The notes beneath the pieces were generated by a model. The model made no database searches and was not told where the DNA came from. It worked only from the letters and a program-made list of their open reading frames with translations. 64,000 nt of DNA, from the NCBI RefSeq assembly GCF_023227875.1, contig NZ_JALOCH010000013.1:1-64000 (forward strand), read 5' to 3'. Below, piece after piece: positions 17,138-26,133 of the stretch (positions are counted from its first letter, which is position 1; each line of letters opens with the position of its first letter). This DNA is from Methanoregula sp. Its GTDB lineage: Archaea > Halobacteriota > Methanomicrobia > Methanomicrobiales > Methanospirillaceae. The position numbers and the translations under genes were made by a program.

Positions 17138-17971
17138 ATGGATTATAAAACAATTGACTGGAACGAGGTCTGGAAGGGCCTCTATGAGAAGAACGTTGGA
17201 TCGAGAGGACGGGGCGAGTGCGCCACGATCTGGGACTCAAAAAAGAAGGCAGAAGAATTTCTGGCCCAGTCTGATAAAAACCCTGAACGGATCAGCAGGG
17301 TGATCGAACGGTTACGGCCGGGTCCCGGGAGTAAGGTCCTGGATATCGGTGCCGGCCCGGGAACCCTTGCCGTACCTATCGCAGGTCTTGCCGGACAGGT
17401 GACTGCCGTTGAGCCTGCGGCAGGGATGGCAGAGGTGATGAAAGAATATGCTGCCAGACAAGGGATCTCAAACCTTACGGTCGTTCGGAAGCGATGGGAG
17501 GATATCGACCCGGCAACCGATCTCGATGGACCCTATGATATCGTCTTTGCCTCCCACTCGCTGGGAATGCCCGACATCAGGAAAGCCATCGAAAAGATGA
17601 CAGCCGTTGCATCCAGACAGATCTTTTTATTCTGGTTCGGAGGGGTCACATCCTGGGAGAGACCAATGGTGGACCTTTGGCCGAAACTGCATGGAAAAGC
17701 GTATACTCCCGGCCCAAAAGCCGATATCCTCTTCAATGTCCTCTGGTCCATGGGGATTACCCCGAATATGAGCTCGGGAGAACTGGATCATGCCAAGATT
17801 TACCCTGATGTCACTTCTGCGATCGGTGATCTCAGGGAGCAGTTCGCCATATCGACACCGGAGCAGGATGAGGTACTCCGGCACTATCTTGAAGAGGTAA
17901 TGATCCCGAAAAACGGGCAGCTCGCCCTGCCGGGAAAAACAACCGGGGTCCAGTTCTGGTGGGAGGTTTAA
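17138..17971 (+). CDS. SAM-dependent methyltransferase, importer-linked subfamily
   Basis: Class I methyltransferase of 277 residues. It starts MDYKTIDWNEVWKGLYEKN, has motif I VLDIGAGPGTL at about residues 60-70, VTAVEPAAGM for motif II, and ends TTGVQFWWEV. The N- and C-terminal signatures match those at 3502, 4350, 24435 and 29821. The frame is open to 17042, overlapping FepC, but the family start at 17138 is more credible; 17129 is an alternative. It lies between the ATPase and the receptor genes of one operon, and the next lipoprotein starts directly at its stop. Confidence 0.8.
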   Translation: MDYKTIDWNEVWKGLYEKNVGSRGRGECATIWDSKKKAEEFLAQSDKNPERISRVIERLRPGPGSKVLDIGAGPGTLAVPIAGLAGQVTAVEPAAGMAEVMKEYAARQGISNLTVVRKRWEDIDPATDLDGPYDIVFASHSLGMPDIRKAIEKMTAVASRQIFLFWFGGVTSWERPMVDLWPKLHGKAYTPGPKADILFNVLWSMGITPNMSSGELDHAKIYPDVTSAIGDLREQFAISTPEQDEVLRHYLEEVMIPKNGQLALPGKTTGVQFWWEV

Positions 17972-19189
17972 ATGAAGCGCATTTTTCTTTGTTTTCTCAT
18001 TATTTTACTGGTAATATCAGTGTTCGGGGCAGGGTGCATGAGCACTCAGGAAAAAACCGGAACGGTGCCGTCCGTACAGGAGACGACCCGAACCATTACC
18101 GATTCACGGGGAGTTCAGGTCACGGTCCCGAAAAATATCACCCGGGTCGTGACTGTCTCGGATGCAATGATCGAAGGGACCATGACCGCATTAGGTGTCG
18201 ATGATAAAATTATCGGGATCGGTTCATCGTGCATTCCGCAGGACTTCACGTACTCCTATCCTCTGGATAATGGAGGGTTTACCAATGGGTCCGGCGGCCG
18301 GGACATTGCCAAAGTCCTCTCGCCCAATGTGGCCGGCATGCCTGCGGTAATCAAATCAGGTACTGCCATGAATTATGAGAGTCTGGCGGGACTCAAACCG
18401 GATGTTGTCATACTCAGGATCGGTGACTGTGCCCTTCAGAAAAAGGATGATGAAAAGACTCCCCAGACAATTAAGAGAATTGAGTCCCTTGGAATTCCGG
18501 TTGTTGTCCTGTACAGTCCGAACTGTTATGACCAGCCAAATCCAAAACAGATCTCGGACGAAATACGAGTTCTCGGGCGGCTTTTTGAAAAAGAAGAAAA
18601 AGCAGAACGTATTGCACAGTATCTTGAATCACTGCTGGCTTTTGTCCAGAACAGGACAAAGGATATTCCCGATTCCCAAAAACAAACGGTTATCAGCCTG
18701 GGATTATCCCCACAGATTCGTGCCCAGGGCGGTGCGGGAAATGTACATGGTCTGAAAACAACTGAATCATATATCATTGAAGATATCGTCAATGCAAAGA
18801 ACGCCTACCGGTCCGAGGGAAGACTGCTGGTCAATACAGAACAGTTACTTTTGATGAATCCAGATGCAATTGTCCTGTGCACATCAATGGGTTATCACCC
18901 CCCGGGAGAATTATACAATGCAACCTATTACAAACCGCTGCGGTATCTCAATGCCGTTAAAAACAAGAGAGTATCCGCCCTTCCCTGGTCTCCATGCAAC
19001 TGTGCAATGCGGCTTGAATACCCGATTGATGTGATGGTGATTGCAAAAACCGCTTATCCGGACCGGTTTTCAGATGTTAAGCTGGATGAGTGGCTCCTTG
19101 AATTCTATAAAAATGTCTATGGGGTAAATGAAGAGAAGGCAAAAGAGTTGCGAACCGCCCAGTGGATGGACTGGACGGTCGAGGTTTAA
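17972..19189 (+). CDS. FecB-like solute-binding lipoprotein, first of three
   Basis: A 405-residue lipoprotein (lipobox FGAGCMS) of the helical-backbone siderophore/cobalamin receptor class, with TDSRGVQVTVPKNITRVVTV and LAGLKPDVVILRIGDC. Besides the lipid cysteine it has cysteines in GSSCIPQDF, RIGDCALQ, SPNCYDQ and the C-terminal SPCNCAMRLEYP. The first, second and last of these motifs are kept in the two paralogues downstream. Conserved cysteines are unusual for this family and could line a ligand pocket for a soft metal complex. A strong GGAGGT site precedes the ATG, which abuts the methyltransferase stop. Confidence 0.88.
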   Translation: MKRIFLCFLIILLVISVFGAGCMSTQEKTGTVPSVQETTRTITDSRGVQVTVPKNITRVVTVSDAMIEGTMTALGVDDKIIGIGSSCIPQDFTYSYPLDNGGFTNGSGGRDIAKVLSPNVAGMPAVIKSGTAMNYESLAGLKPDVVILRIGDCALQKKDDEKTPQTIKRIESLGIPVVVLYSPNCYDQPNPKQISDEIRVLGRLFEKEEKAERIAQYLESLLAFVQNRTKDIPDSQKQTVISLGLSPQIRAQGGAGNVHGLKTTESYIIEDIVNAKNAYRSEGRLLVNTEQLLLMNPDAIVLCTSMGYHPPGELYNATYYKPLRYLNAVKNKRVSALPWSPCNCAMRLEYPIDVMVIAKTAYPDRFSDVKLDEWLLEFYKNVYGVNEEKAKELRTAQWMDWTVEV

Positions 19190-19244
19190 GTCCACAGGGA
19201 GAGAAAGAGAATTTCATTTTTAGGAAATGTATGAGGAATGTGTG

Positions 19245-19275
19245 GAAAGAGGTGTGATATGCAAAAAAAGTGGCT
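19245..19275 (+). repeat. 31-base direct repeat over the start of lipoprotein 2
   Basis: Identical to 20537-20567. It covers the ribosome-binding site GAGGTGTGAT, the ATG and the first codons of the second and third FecB-like genes, marking a recent tandem duplication. Similarity continues through the lipobox and, more weakly, upstream. Confidence 0.85.
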
Positions 19276-20494
19276 GTTCGTGGTTATGATTATTCTCATC
19301 GGTGCAATCCTCTGTGCAGGATGCACCCAGCAGGCATTGCATCCTGAAAATACAACTGGAAAACAGGATATATCAACGTCCGGATACAAGACGGTTATCG
19401 ACAGTCGGGGTGTTGCGGTTAACATCCCAACTGAGATCCACCGGGTCGTCACAATCAGTGATGGGCTTGTTGAAGGAGCAATGATCCGGTTCGGGGTCCA
19501 GGACACCCTTGTCGGGGTTGGTTCCAGCTGTATCCAGCGGAATTTCACGTATGATTTCCCCTCGGTAAATGGCAAGAATATCACCTACGTGCGGGGGATG
19601 AACCCGGTGCTCTACCTGTACCCGAAGATTGGGACCCTGCCAAGGATTGGCGAATCGAGCGTTGCAATCAATTACGAGACTCTTGCCGGGCTCAAACCCG
19701 ATGTCGTGATCCTCCGGCTCGGGGACTGCACCCTGCGGTATCCCGATGACGAGAACGTGAAGAAGACCATCTCGACCATCGAGTCCCTGAACATCCCCCT
19801 CGTTGTAACATACGGGCCAAACGCGTACAAGACCGCGACCGTATCCGGGATAACTGACGAAATACGTATCCTTGGTGAAGTGTTCGGGAAGGAGACAGAG
19901 GCCAAAGAGATGAGCCAGTATCTTGAGGGGCAGGTCAATATGATCAAGCAGCGGACACGAGATATTCCTGATGCCCAGAAACCAAGCGTTCTCATCCTCG
20001 GTCTTTCCCCGACGGCACGGAAACAGGGTGGAGCAGGACAGGTATTCGGGCGGGGTACTATTGAATCGTTCTTTATCGAGGACCTGGTGAATGCCAGGAA
20101 CTCGTACAATGAGGAAAGCGCTACGTTCAAGACCCTGAGTGCCGAGCAGATCCTTGCAAACAATCCCGACAAGATCGTCCTCTGTACCGCTAACGGATAT
20201 CATCCACCCATGGAAATCTACGAGGCCCCATATTACCAGAATCTGCAGGAACTATCGGCTGTTAAAAATCAGCAGGTATCGGCACTCCCGTGGACCCCTT
20301 GCAACTGCGGAAAACGTCTTGAGTACCCGATTGATGTGATGGTGATCGCAAAAGCGGCATACCCGGACAAGTTCACCGATATCCAGCTCTCGGACTGGCT
20401 CCTCCAGTTCTATGAAAACCTGTATGGCGTGGATGAAGCCACGGCAAAAGAACTCCGTTCCGTGCAGTGGATGGACTGGACACTCGATAAGTGA
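19259..20494 (+). CDS. FecB-like solute-binding lipoprotein, second of three
   Basis: A 411-residue paralogue of the preceding lipoprotein, starting MQKKWLFVVMIILIGAILC with lipobox ILCAGCTQ. ATG 19259 follows GAGGTGTGAT; the earlier ATG at 19238 lacks a site. It has GSSCIQRNF, RLGDCTLRYPDDE and TPCNCGKRLEYPIDV in positions equivalent to those of its neighbours. It is closer to the third copy than to the first. It should feed the same FecCD permease with a related or identical ligand. Confidence 0.88.
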   Translation: MQKKWLFVVMIILIGAILCAGCTQQALHPENTTGKQDISTSGYKTVIDSRGVAVNIPTEIHRVVTISDGLVEGAMIRFGVQDTLVGVGSSCIQRNFTYDFPSVNGKNITYVRGMNPVLYLYPKIGTLPRIGESSVAINYETLAGLKPDVVILRLGDCTLRYPDDENVKKTISTIESLNIPLVVTYGPNAYKTATVSGITDEIRILGEVFGKETEAKEMSQYLEGQVNMIKQRTRDIPDAQKPSVLILGLSPTARKQGGAGQVFGRGTIESFFIEDLVNARNSYNEESATFKTLSAEQILANNPDKIVLCTANGYHPPMEIYEAPYYQNLQELSAVKNQQVSALPWTPCNCGKRLEYPIDVMVIAKAAYPDKFTDIQLSDWLLQFYENLYGVDEATAKELRSVQWMDWTLDK

Positions 20495-20536
20495 GATCAC
20501 AGGGAGAAAATGAGATTTTTTTTATGCGGGATGTGT

Positions 20537-20567
20537 GAAAGAGGTGTGATATGCAAAAAAAGTGGCT
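20537..20567 (+). repeat. 31-base direct repeat over the start of lipoprotein 3
   Basis: Second copy of the repeat at 19245-19275; see that entry. Confidence 0.85.
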
Positions 20568-21804
20568 TTTGGTGTTTACGATTATGGTCATCGGTGCAAT
20601 CCTCTGTGCGGGATGTACCCAGCAAGTATCGCAATCAGAAAAAACAACTGCAAAACAGGATACATCCACTCCGGGATACAAGACGGTAATTGACAGCCGG
20701 GGTGTGGCTGTACAGGTTCCCGCATCCCCGCAGCGGGTACTTGCCATCAGCGACGGGCTTATCGAGGGAATGATGGTTATTCTCGGGGAAGAGGACAAAC
20801 AGGTGGGTGTTGGTTCGACCTGTGTCCAGCTTTCCTATAAATTCAATTATCCCCAGTCAGAGGGCCCGAACTTATCCTACCAGAATGGCATGAATACTGT
20901 CCGTTACCTCAATCCCCGGCTTGCAGACCTGACGCTTGTCGGCCAGTCCGGCCAAGCGATCAATTATGAGACTGTTGCGGGCCTCAAGCCCGATGTCATC
21001 ATCATGCGCCTCGGGGACTGCACCCTCCGCTACCCGAATGACGAGAAGATACCGAAGAGTATCGAAACGCTCAATTCCCTGGGCATCCCCCTGGTCATCA
21101 TAAAGAGTCCTCATTTCTATGACAGCCCCAACATGAGTGGATTATCCGATGAGATCAAAATTATCGGCTCGGTCTTCGGAAAAGAAGAACGGGCAACACA
21201 GACGGCACAGTACCTTGAAGAACAGGTCAATATGATTAAAAGCCGGACCCGTGACGTCCCTGAGGATAAGAAACCAACGGTGCTGATCCTCGGGCTCTCG
21301 CCCACCGCCCGGCAGGCGGGAGGGGCCGGCGTTGTATACGGCACTGATACCATCGAATCGTATTTCATCGAAGATATTGCAAACGCAAAGAATGCATATC
21401 AGGAAAACGCGTATTTCAAGACCATCAGTGCCGAGCAGATCCTGGCACTCAATCCTGATGTGATTGTCCTTTCCACGGCATACGGGTACCACCCGGCCGA
21501 AGAGCTGTACAATGCTCCCTATTACCAGAACCTGAGGGAACTGAAAGCGGTCAAGGAGAAGCGTGTTTATTCCATGCCATACACTCCCTGCAACTGCGAC
21601 CGAAGGCTCGAATATCCGCTTGATGTGATGGTAATTGCCAGGGGAGCATATCCGGACCGGTTCAGTGACATCAACTTCGGGCAATGGACCCTTGATTTCT
21701 ACAAGAACCTGTATGGTGTCGATGAGACCGTTGCAAAAGAGATCCGGGAAAGCCAATGGTTTAGCTGGACGTCAAATGATTCTGTACAGGTATCATCAAC
21801 CTGA
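20551..21804 (+). CDS. FecB-like solute-binding lipoprotein, third of three
   Basis: A 417-residue lipoprotein starting MQKKWLLVFTIMVIGAILC with lipobox LCAGCTQ. It shows the same family features and the same cysteine pattern (GSTCVQLSY, RLGDCTLRYPNDE, TPCNCDRRLEYPLDV). Divergence from the second copy is concentrated in the middle, as expected if the copies have specialised for different forms of a ligand. A T9 run follows the stop directly, before the FmdE-like gene, so read-through to that gene may be partial. Confidence 0.88.
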   Translation: MQKKWLLVFTIMVIGAILCAGCTQQVSQSEKTTAKQDTSTPGYKTVIDSRGVAVQVPASPQRVLAISDGLIEGMMVILGEEDKQVGVGSTCVQLSYKFNYPQSEGPNLSYQNGMNTVRYLNPRLADLTLVGQSGQAINYETVAGLKPDVIIMRLGDCTLRYPNDEKIPKSIETLNSLGIPLVIIKSPHFYDSPNMSGLSDEIKIIGSVFGKEERATQTAQYLEEQVNMIKSRTRDVPEDKKPTVLILGLSPTARQAGGAGVVYGTDTIESYFIEDIANAKNAYQENAYFKTISAEQILALNPDVIVLSTAYGYHPAEELYNAPYYQNLRELKAVKEKRVYSMPYTPCNCDRRLEYPLDVMVIARGAYPDRFSDINFGQWTLDFYKNLYGVDETVAKEIRESQWFSWTSNDSVQVSST

Positions 21805-21813
21805 TTTTTTTTT
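21805..21813 (+). terminator. Poly-T run after third lipoprotein
   Basis: T9 immediately after the stop codon, with only 15 bases left before the FmdE-like ATG. It may attenuate transcription into that gene. Confidence 0.4.
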
Positions 21814-21827
21814 ACAGGTCCGGAATT

Positions 21828-22259
21828 ATGAAAAACAAATCTCACAGGATCACCCCGTTTGAAAAGACGGAATATTCGGTACCTGATCTCATCAAATTCC
21901 ACGGGCACCTGGGACCCTATATTGTCCTCGGTTATCGTATGGGAAGGTTTGCACGAAAACAGTTTGACAATTATCCCGATATGGATGCAGTTGTCCATTG
22001 CCCGGATAATCCTCCCACATCCTGTCTGGTGGACGGCATCCAGCTCGGCAGCGGGTGTTCGTACGGGCGAAGAAAGATCTCGCTTGTGCATTCCAGCGAT
22101 ATCTTCTGTAATTTTATCAGTGAGGATAAAACACTGGTTCTTCGCCCGGTTACGATAACACTTCCCGCAGCAGATTCACCAACCTATTGGGAGGAGACCG
22201 AAGAGATTGCGCTCGCATTATATGATGCCCCGGATGAGAGCCTGTTTCATATTGTCTGA
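21828..22259 (+). CDS. FmdE-like protein
   Basis: A 143-residue protein of the FmdE family, named from a subunit associated with molybdenum formylmethanofuran dehydrogenase. It has FHGHLGPYIVLGYRMG (H25, H27) and later C58, C66 and C77 in the segment CLVDGIQLGSGCSYGRR, the histidine and cysteine pattern that binds metal in this family. The zinc-finger tail of longer FmdE proteins is absent. It ends an importer operon and is far from any fwd/fmd genes here, so a role in handling the imported metal or cofactor is more likely than methanofuran chemistry. Confidence 0.75.
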   Translation: MKNKSHRITPFEKTEYSVPDLIKFHGHLGPYIVLGYRMGRFARKQFDNYPDMDAVVHCPDNPPTSCLVDGIQLGSGCSYGRRKISLVHSSDIFCNFISEDKTLVLRPVTITLPAADSPTYWEETEEIALALYDAPDESLFHIV

Positions 22260-22574
22260 CTGTGGACAGAACAGTACAATTGATAAGCGAGATTATTCTA
22301 AAACAGTTCGGCAAAATTTGTGATTATTAATTTCTAACGCGGTTATGATGGCGATCACTAACCTTTTTTTTTAGAGAATATCCCTTAATTCATCATGAAC
22401 ATGTAAAAATCTCGAATAGGTTCAGCATTTTTTTTGCAGGGAGAAGAGATCTTCCCCATGGAATTGAGGTACCGCGAACATGCCCTTTTCATTGTGCAAA
22501 TAAAAATACGTAATAAACCGTAGCACTGATAAACATAAAGATAATACTCATGAGTATCCCGACGGAGTTTTTTA
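22260..22574. other. Intergenic region before exporter 1
   Basis: 315 bases. A T9 run at 22364-22372 could terminate the upstream operon. The rest is AT-rich and contains short open frames without ribosome-binding sites or composition that would suggest coding. The palindrome at 22544-22557 is listed separately. Confidence 0.5.
22544..22557. promoter_or_regulatory. 14-base perfect palindrome before exporter 1
   Basis: ATACTCATGAGTAT lies 17 bases upstream of the ATPase start, just before its GGAG site. With the preceding bases it reads TAATACT-CATG-AGTATCC, close to the half-site found at 5234 with a shorter spacer. At this position a bound protein would block transcription or initiation. 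Confidence 0.4.
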
Positions 22575-23567
22575 ATGCCCCCCATTATTCAGACCTGTAA
22601 TCTGACCAGAAGGTTTGGGTCAAACACTGCCGTTGACAATCTCAGCCTGACGATCGAGAGGGGGGAAGTGTTCGGTATTCTCGGGCCGAACGGTGCGGGA
22701 AAATCCACGCTGTTATCAATGCTCTGCACGATCCTCAAACCGACTTCCGGGACTGCAACCGTTAATGGCTTCGATATACTCCGGCAACATCACGAGGTAC
22801 GAAAATCAATTGGCATCGTTTTCCAGGACCCGAGCGTTGACGCGGATATGACCGGACTTGAGAACCTCCAGATGCATGCAGACCTGTACAATGTCCCTGT
22901 CTCCGAGGTAGATACACGGATAAAATCGGTGCTGGCACTGGTGCAGCTTGAAGACCGGGCCGGAGATTTCCTGTCCACCTACTCCGGGGGAATGCGGAGA
23001 AGACTTGAGATTGCCCGGGGCCTTCTTCATTATCCAAAAGTGCTCTTCCTTGACGAACCGACCATCGGCCTCGATCCGCAGAGCCGGGAACACATGTGGG
23101 ATCATATCCGTATGCTGAAGAAAAGGGAGGACATGACAATCATCCTCACCACTCACTATATGGAAGAGGCCGACCGGCTCTGCGACCGCGTTGCCATCAT
23201 CGATCATGGGAAGATCGTGGCCCTCGACCAGCCCTCTGTGCTGAAGAACGGGCTTGGCGGAGATACCATCATCCTTGGCACAAAAGACGGGCAGGCACTC
23301 TACGACCTGTTCCTCAAAACCAAGGTGTCGGATAACGTGCAGGTCCATAACGGCGAAGTCCGGGTCATGGTTGCCAGTGCCAATATCATTCTTCCAAGAA
23401 TTATGGAACAGGTATCAGCAGCCAGAATTCATATCGAATATATCTATCTCAACCATCCCGACATGAATGACGTGTTCATCCATTATACCGGTAAGGATTT
23501 GAGGCACGAACAGGCCCATGGGCACATCGGAAAGATGGCCATGATGCGAAGAAGGAGGGTGCGATGA
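22575..23567 (+). CDS. ABC-2 type exporter ATPase (DrrA-like), exporter 1
   Basis: A 330-residue ATPase with Walker A GPNGAGKST, Q-loop IVFQDPSVDADMTG, signature TYSGGMRRRLEIARG and Walker B LFLDEPTIGLDP, the pattern of DrrA-type exporters. A C-terminal domain of about 90 residues follows. The GGAG site eight bases before ATG 22575 supports the start. It overlaps the permease gene by four bases. The exported substance is unknown; with methyltransferases and importers around, export of a metal chelator or of excess metal complex is conceivable. Confidence 0.88.
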   Translation: MPPIIQTCNLTRRFGSNTAVDNLSLTIERGEVFGILGPNGAGKSTLLSMLCTILKPTSGTATVNGFDILRQHHEVRKSIGIVFQDPSVDADMTGLENLQMHADLYNVPVSEVDTRIKSVLALVQLEDRAGDFLSTYSGGMRRRLEIARGLLHYPKVLFLDEPTIGLDPQSREHMWDHIRMLKKREDMTIILTTHYMEEADRLCDRVAIIDHGKIVALDQPSVLKNGLGGDTIILGTKDGQALYDLFLKTKVSDNVQVHNGEVRVMVASANIILPRIMEQVSAARIHIEYIYLNHPDMNDVFIHYTGKDLRHEQAHGHIGKMAMMRRRRVR

Positions 23568-24319
23568 GCGAGCTGCGGGGGATCTATACGCTCTGGCTCC
23601 GGGAAGTGAAAAAGTTCCTGCGGGAGAAACCGCGCCTTCTCAACGCGTTCTGCCAGCCACTATTGTGGTTGTTCATTTTCGGTACCGGTATGCGGTTTAC
23701 AGCAGGGATGCCGGGGATCAATTACCAGGAGTTCATCTTCCCGGGCCTTGTCTGCCAGGCAATGCTCTTCACGGCAATGTTCATGGGAATTTCGGTTATC
23801 TGGGACCGTGAATTCGGATTTCTCAAGGAGATCCTGGTCTCCCCGATATCCCGGACCTCCATCTTTTTTGGAAAGATGATTGGGGCGAGCACGGATGTGA
23901 TGCTCCAGGGAATTATCATCTTCCCGTTTGCGTTTCTCATTGGTGCCCACATGAATTTCGTCATTTTTCTTGAGGCGCTGCCGATCATGCTCCTGATCAC
24001 ATTCGGCCTTGTCTGTATCGGGCTCACGTTTGCCAGCGTAATGAAAAGTTTCGAAGGGTTCGGGCTCATCCAGACGTTCATCAACCTGCCGATGTTCTTT
24101 TTGAGTGGCGCGCTCTTCCCCCTCACCAATGTGCCGCAATGGCTCCTGTGGGTCAGTTATTTAAATCCGCTCACATACGGGGTCGATGCACTCAGGACGG
24201 TTATGATGGGATATGCATGGACACCCCTGTTTCCGCTATATTTCAGTATCTCGGTGTTGCTTGTATTCGATGTGATCATGTTCACCGTGGGGACGTATGC
24301 ATTCAGCCGGACGGAATAA
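23564..24319 (+). CDS. ABC-2 type exporter permease (DrrB-like), exporter 1
   Basis: A 251-residue membrane protein with six predicted helices and the ABC-2 hallmark region MFFLSGALFPLTNVPQWL followed by YLNPLTYGVDALR. It pairs with the ATPase upstream through an ATGA overlap. A T8 run follows at 24321. Confidence 0.88.
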   Translation: MSELRGIYTLWLREVKKFLREKPRLLNAFCQPLLWLFIFGTGMRFTAGMPGINYQEFIFPGLVCQAMLFTAMFMGISVIWDREFGFLKEILVSPISRTSIFFGKMIGASTDVMLQGIIIFPFAFLIGAHMNFVIFLEALPIMLLITFGLVCIGLTFASVMKSFEGFGLIQTFINLPMFFLSGALFPLTNVPQWLLWVSYLNPLTYGVDALRTVMMGYAWTPLFPLYFSISVLLVFDVIMFTVGTYAFSRTE

Positions 24320-24320
24320 C

Positions 24321-24328
24321 TTTTTTTT
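24321..24328 (+). terminator. Poly-T terminator after exporter 1
   Basis: T8 run one base after the permease stop codon. The convergent methyltransferase gene ends at 24435. Confidence 0.6.
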
Positions 24329-24434
24329 AATCATGACAAAAACGCATGCAGTACAACACGGGAAAAATGTGTCTGAAGATTTACGAGGCGGGTTATTCCC
24401 GGGTATCAACCGGATCACCTTTTTTGAACCGTTC

Positions 24435-25307
24435 TTAGCTGGGACTATGGTCTCTCATGTCCCAGACCATCATTCCCGTCGTAGCAACAGACTCCGAATA
24501 ATATTTCCCGTCCTTTGACCGGGTGAGGATAAACTCGTGTATCTGGTTTCTCATCGCTGTATCGATATCTTTCGTTGCACTGAAAAAGCCAACAATGCTG
24601 TTGACCATCTCATCAACGGTCTCATCACCATGCTGGACCTCCTGCCGCAGAGTCACGGTTGGCCGGTATCCTTTCAGGTACAGGTCCATGAAGGGAAGAT
24701 AGAATCCATGCGAACCTTCCCGGAACTCCTGGTTGAACAGAGTACGGTACAACTCATTGAATGCCGGGTCCCTTTTCCGGTCCACCCATCCGCTGTAGAA
24801 ACATATCCCCCGTGATGCCTCCAGCATAAGATTGAATGCATCGGGAGTCTGGACGGCCGGTGTCATGGATGCGATGACCAGATCAAATTTTTTACAGAAT
24901 CCTTCCGCATCAAGATCGATCTTGTCCCAGGATGCCAGCACTGTCCGGGTTAAGATGACGTTCTCGTCTTCAGCCCGTTGGTTCAGTCTTTTCAACATCT
25001 CTGCAGAAAAATCGACAACAGTCACCCGTGCACCCATTTTTGCCAGCGGAATTGCCAGGGCACCGGTGCCTGCGCCAATGTCGAGCACTTCTGCACCTGC
25101 AAGGTCAAGACCGGTTGAGTTGATAAGATCAAGGACGGTTTTTAGTTTTTTCTCCCGCCGGCCGTCAGTCATGTTCCGCCCGAAACTCTCCGCCTTGTTA
25201 TCCCAGAACCCGACCTGCATCGGTCCGCGGTCCTTTGCCGGTAGTGTTGCCTTATGCCAGAATTCTTCCCAGTACCTGCTGTTCTTGTCGTGTGATGTGT
25301 CAGTCAT
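24435..25307 (-). CDS. SAM-dependent methyltransferase, importer-linked subfamily
   Basis: Class I methyltransferase of 290 residues with the N-terminal RYWEEFWHKATL, motif I VLDIGAGTGAL at about residues 74-84, VTVVDFSAEM for motif II, and the C-terminal TGMMVWDMRD. ATG 25307 lies five bases past the end of the preceding gene's stop and follows AAGGACGTGA; the frame also has an ATG at 25325. It is the last gene of the importer 2 operon. It is closest in layout to the methyltransferase at 29821 in the same operon, so the pair may be a duplication. Confidence 0.8.
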   Translation of the reverse strand: MTDTSHDKNSRYWEEFWHKATLPAKDRGPMQVGFWDNKAESFGRNMTDGRREKKLKTVLDLINSTGLDLAGAEVLDIGAGTGALAIPLAKMGARVTVVDFSAEMLKRLNQRAEDENVILTRTVLASWDKIDLDAEGFCKKFDLVIASMTPAVQTPDAFNLMLEASRGICFYSGWVDRKRDPAFNELYRTLFNQEFREGSHGFYLPFMDLYLKGYRPTVTLRQEVQHGDETVDEMVNSIVGFFSATKDIDTAMRNQIHEFILTRSKDGKYYSESVATTGMMVWDMRDHSPS

Positions 25308-25311
25308 GGAT

Positions 25312-26133
25312 TCACGTCCTTGCACAGGGTTTCAATGCACGTGCATACAGCGTGACATTCCCGGACCCTGTCAAACCGGAATGCTGTCGCCGTTTCAGTT
25401 CTTCGGCGATCTCTGTTCTGATCGTTTCCTTCATGTCGTCCGGGAGGTTATCCGTGATCCCCCGAAGCCTGCCTCTCTTATCGTAATGCCGGATGATCTC
25501 ATCCGGCGAACCATAGTGTCGCGTGATGACCCGAGGTTCAACCGAAACACCAGTAAAACCGGCGTCTGTCAGCAGACCAGACAGCTCCTGAGCTGTGACC
25601 CGTTTCATCCCGCCGGTGTGTGCAGTACCGCGGGGGAGATTGTGCCGGGAAAGGATGGTATCATTGATATCTCTCATCGTATCCGGACTTCCCTTATCAC
25701 GGGTGGTCATCCCGACCGTTCCACCCGGTTTCAGCACCCGTAAGACCTCGGTAAGGGCAGATTTCTTGTCATCAATCCAGTGGAATGAGGAGCAGAAGTA
25801 TGCAAAACCAACAGAACCGGTTGCCACTGCACTCATGTTCTCTGCCTGCCCGACAAGAAAACCAGAATTGCCTTTGGGCAACTGGGAGAACTTTGCCTGT
25901 GCAAGAGCGATACGGTGCGAGGAGGGATCGATTCCCATGATACGACCATAGGGCCCGATAATCCCTGCCACATGGACCGCCATCCGGCCGGTCCCGCAAC
26001 CGACATCGAGCACAGTGTCACCTTTATCGATCCCCATCATCCCTATCAGTATCCTACCTTTTTCGAACTGGTGGTCGCAGTTCTGATCGTAGTGTCCGGC
26101 AATCTCCGGTGTATCCCAGTCAATCCCGCTCAT
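25312..26133 (-). CDS. SAM-dependent methyltransferase (Methyltransf_11/25 type)
   Basis: A 273-residue class I methyltransferase with motif I VLDVGCGTGRM at residues 41-51, MGIDPSSHRI for motif II and FCSSFHWIDDKKSALTEVLRVLKPGG for the later motifs. This is the UbiE/Methyltransf_11 layout rather than the IDWxExWK subfamily. Its start overlaps the stop of the fused ATPase gene as ATGA, making it part of the importer 2 operon. Members of this class methylate many small molecules; nothing here fixes the substrate. Confidence 0.8.
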   Translation of the reverse strand: MSGIDWDTPEIAGHYDQNCDHQFEKGRILIGMMGIDKGDTVLDVGCGTGRMAVHVAGIIGPYGRIMGIDPSSHRIALAQAKFSQLPKGNSGFLVGQAENMSAVATGSVGFAYFCSSFHWIDDKKSALTEVLRVLKPGGTVGMTTRDKGSPDTMRDINDTILSRHNLPRGTAHTGGMKRVTAQELSGLLTDAGFTGVSVEPRVITRHYGSPDEIIRHYDKRGRLRGITDNLPDDMKETIRTEIAEELKRRQHSGLTGSGNVTLYARALKPCART

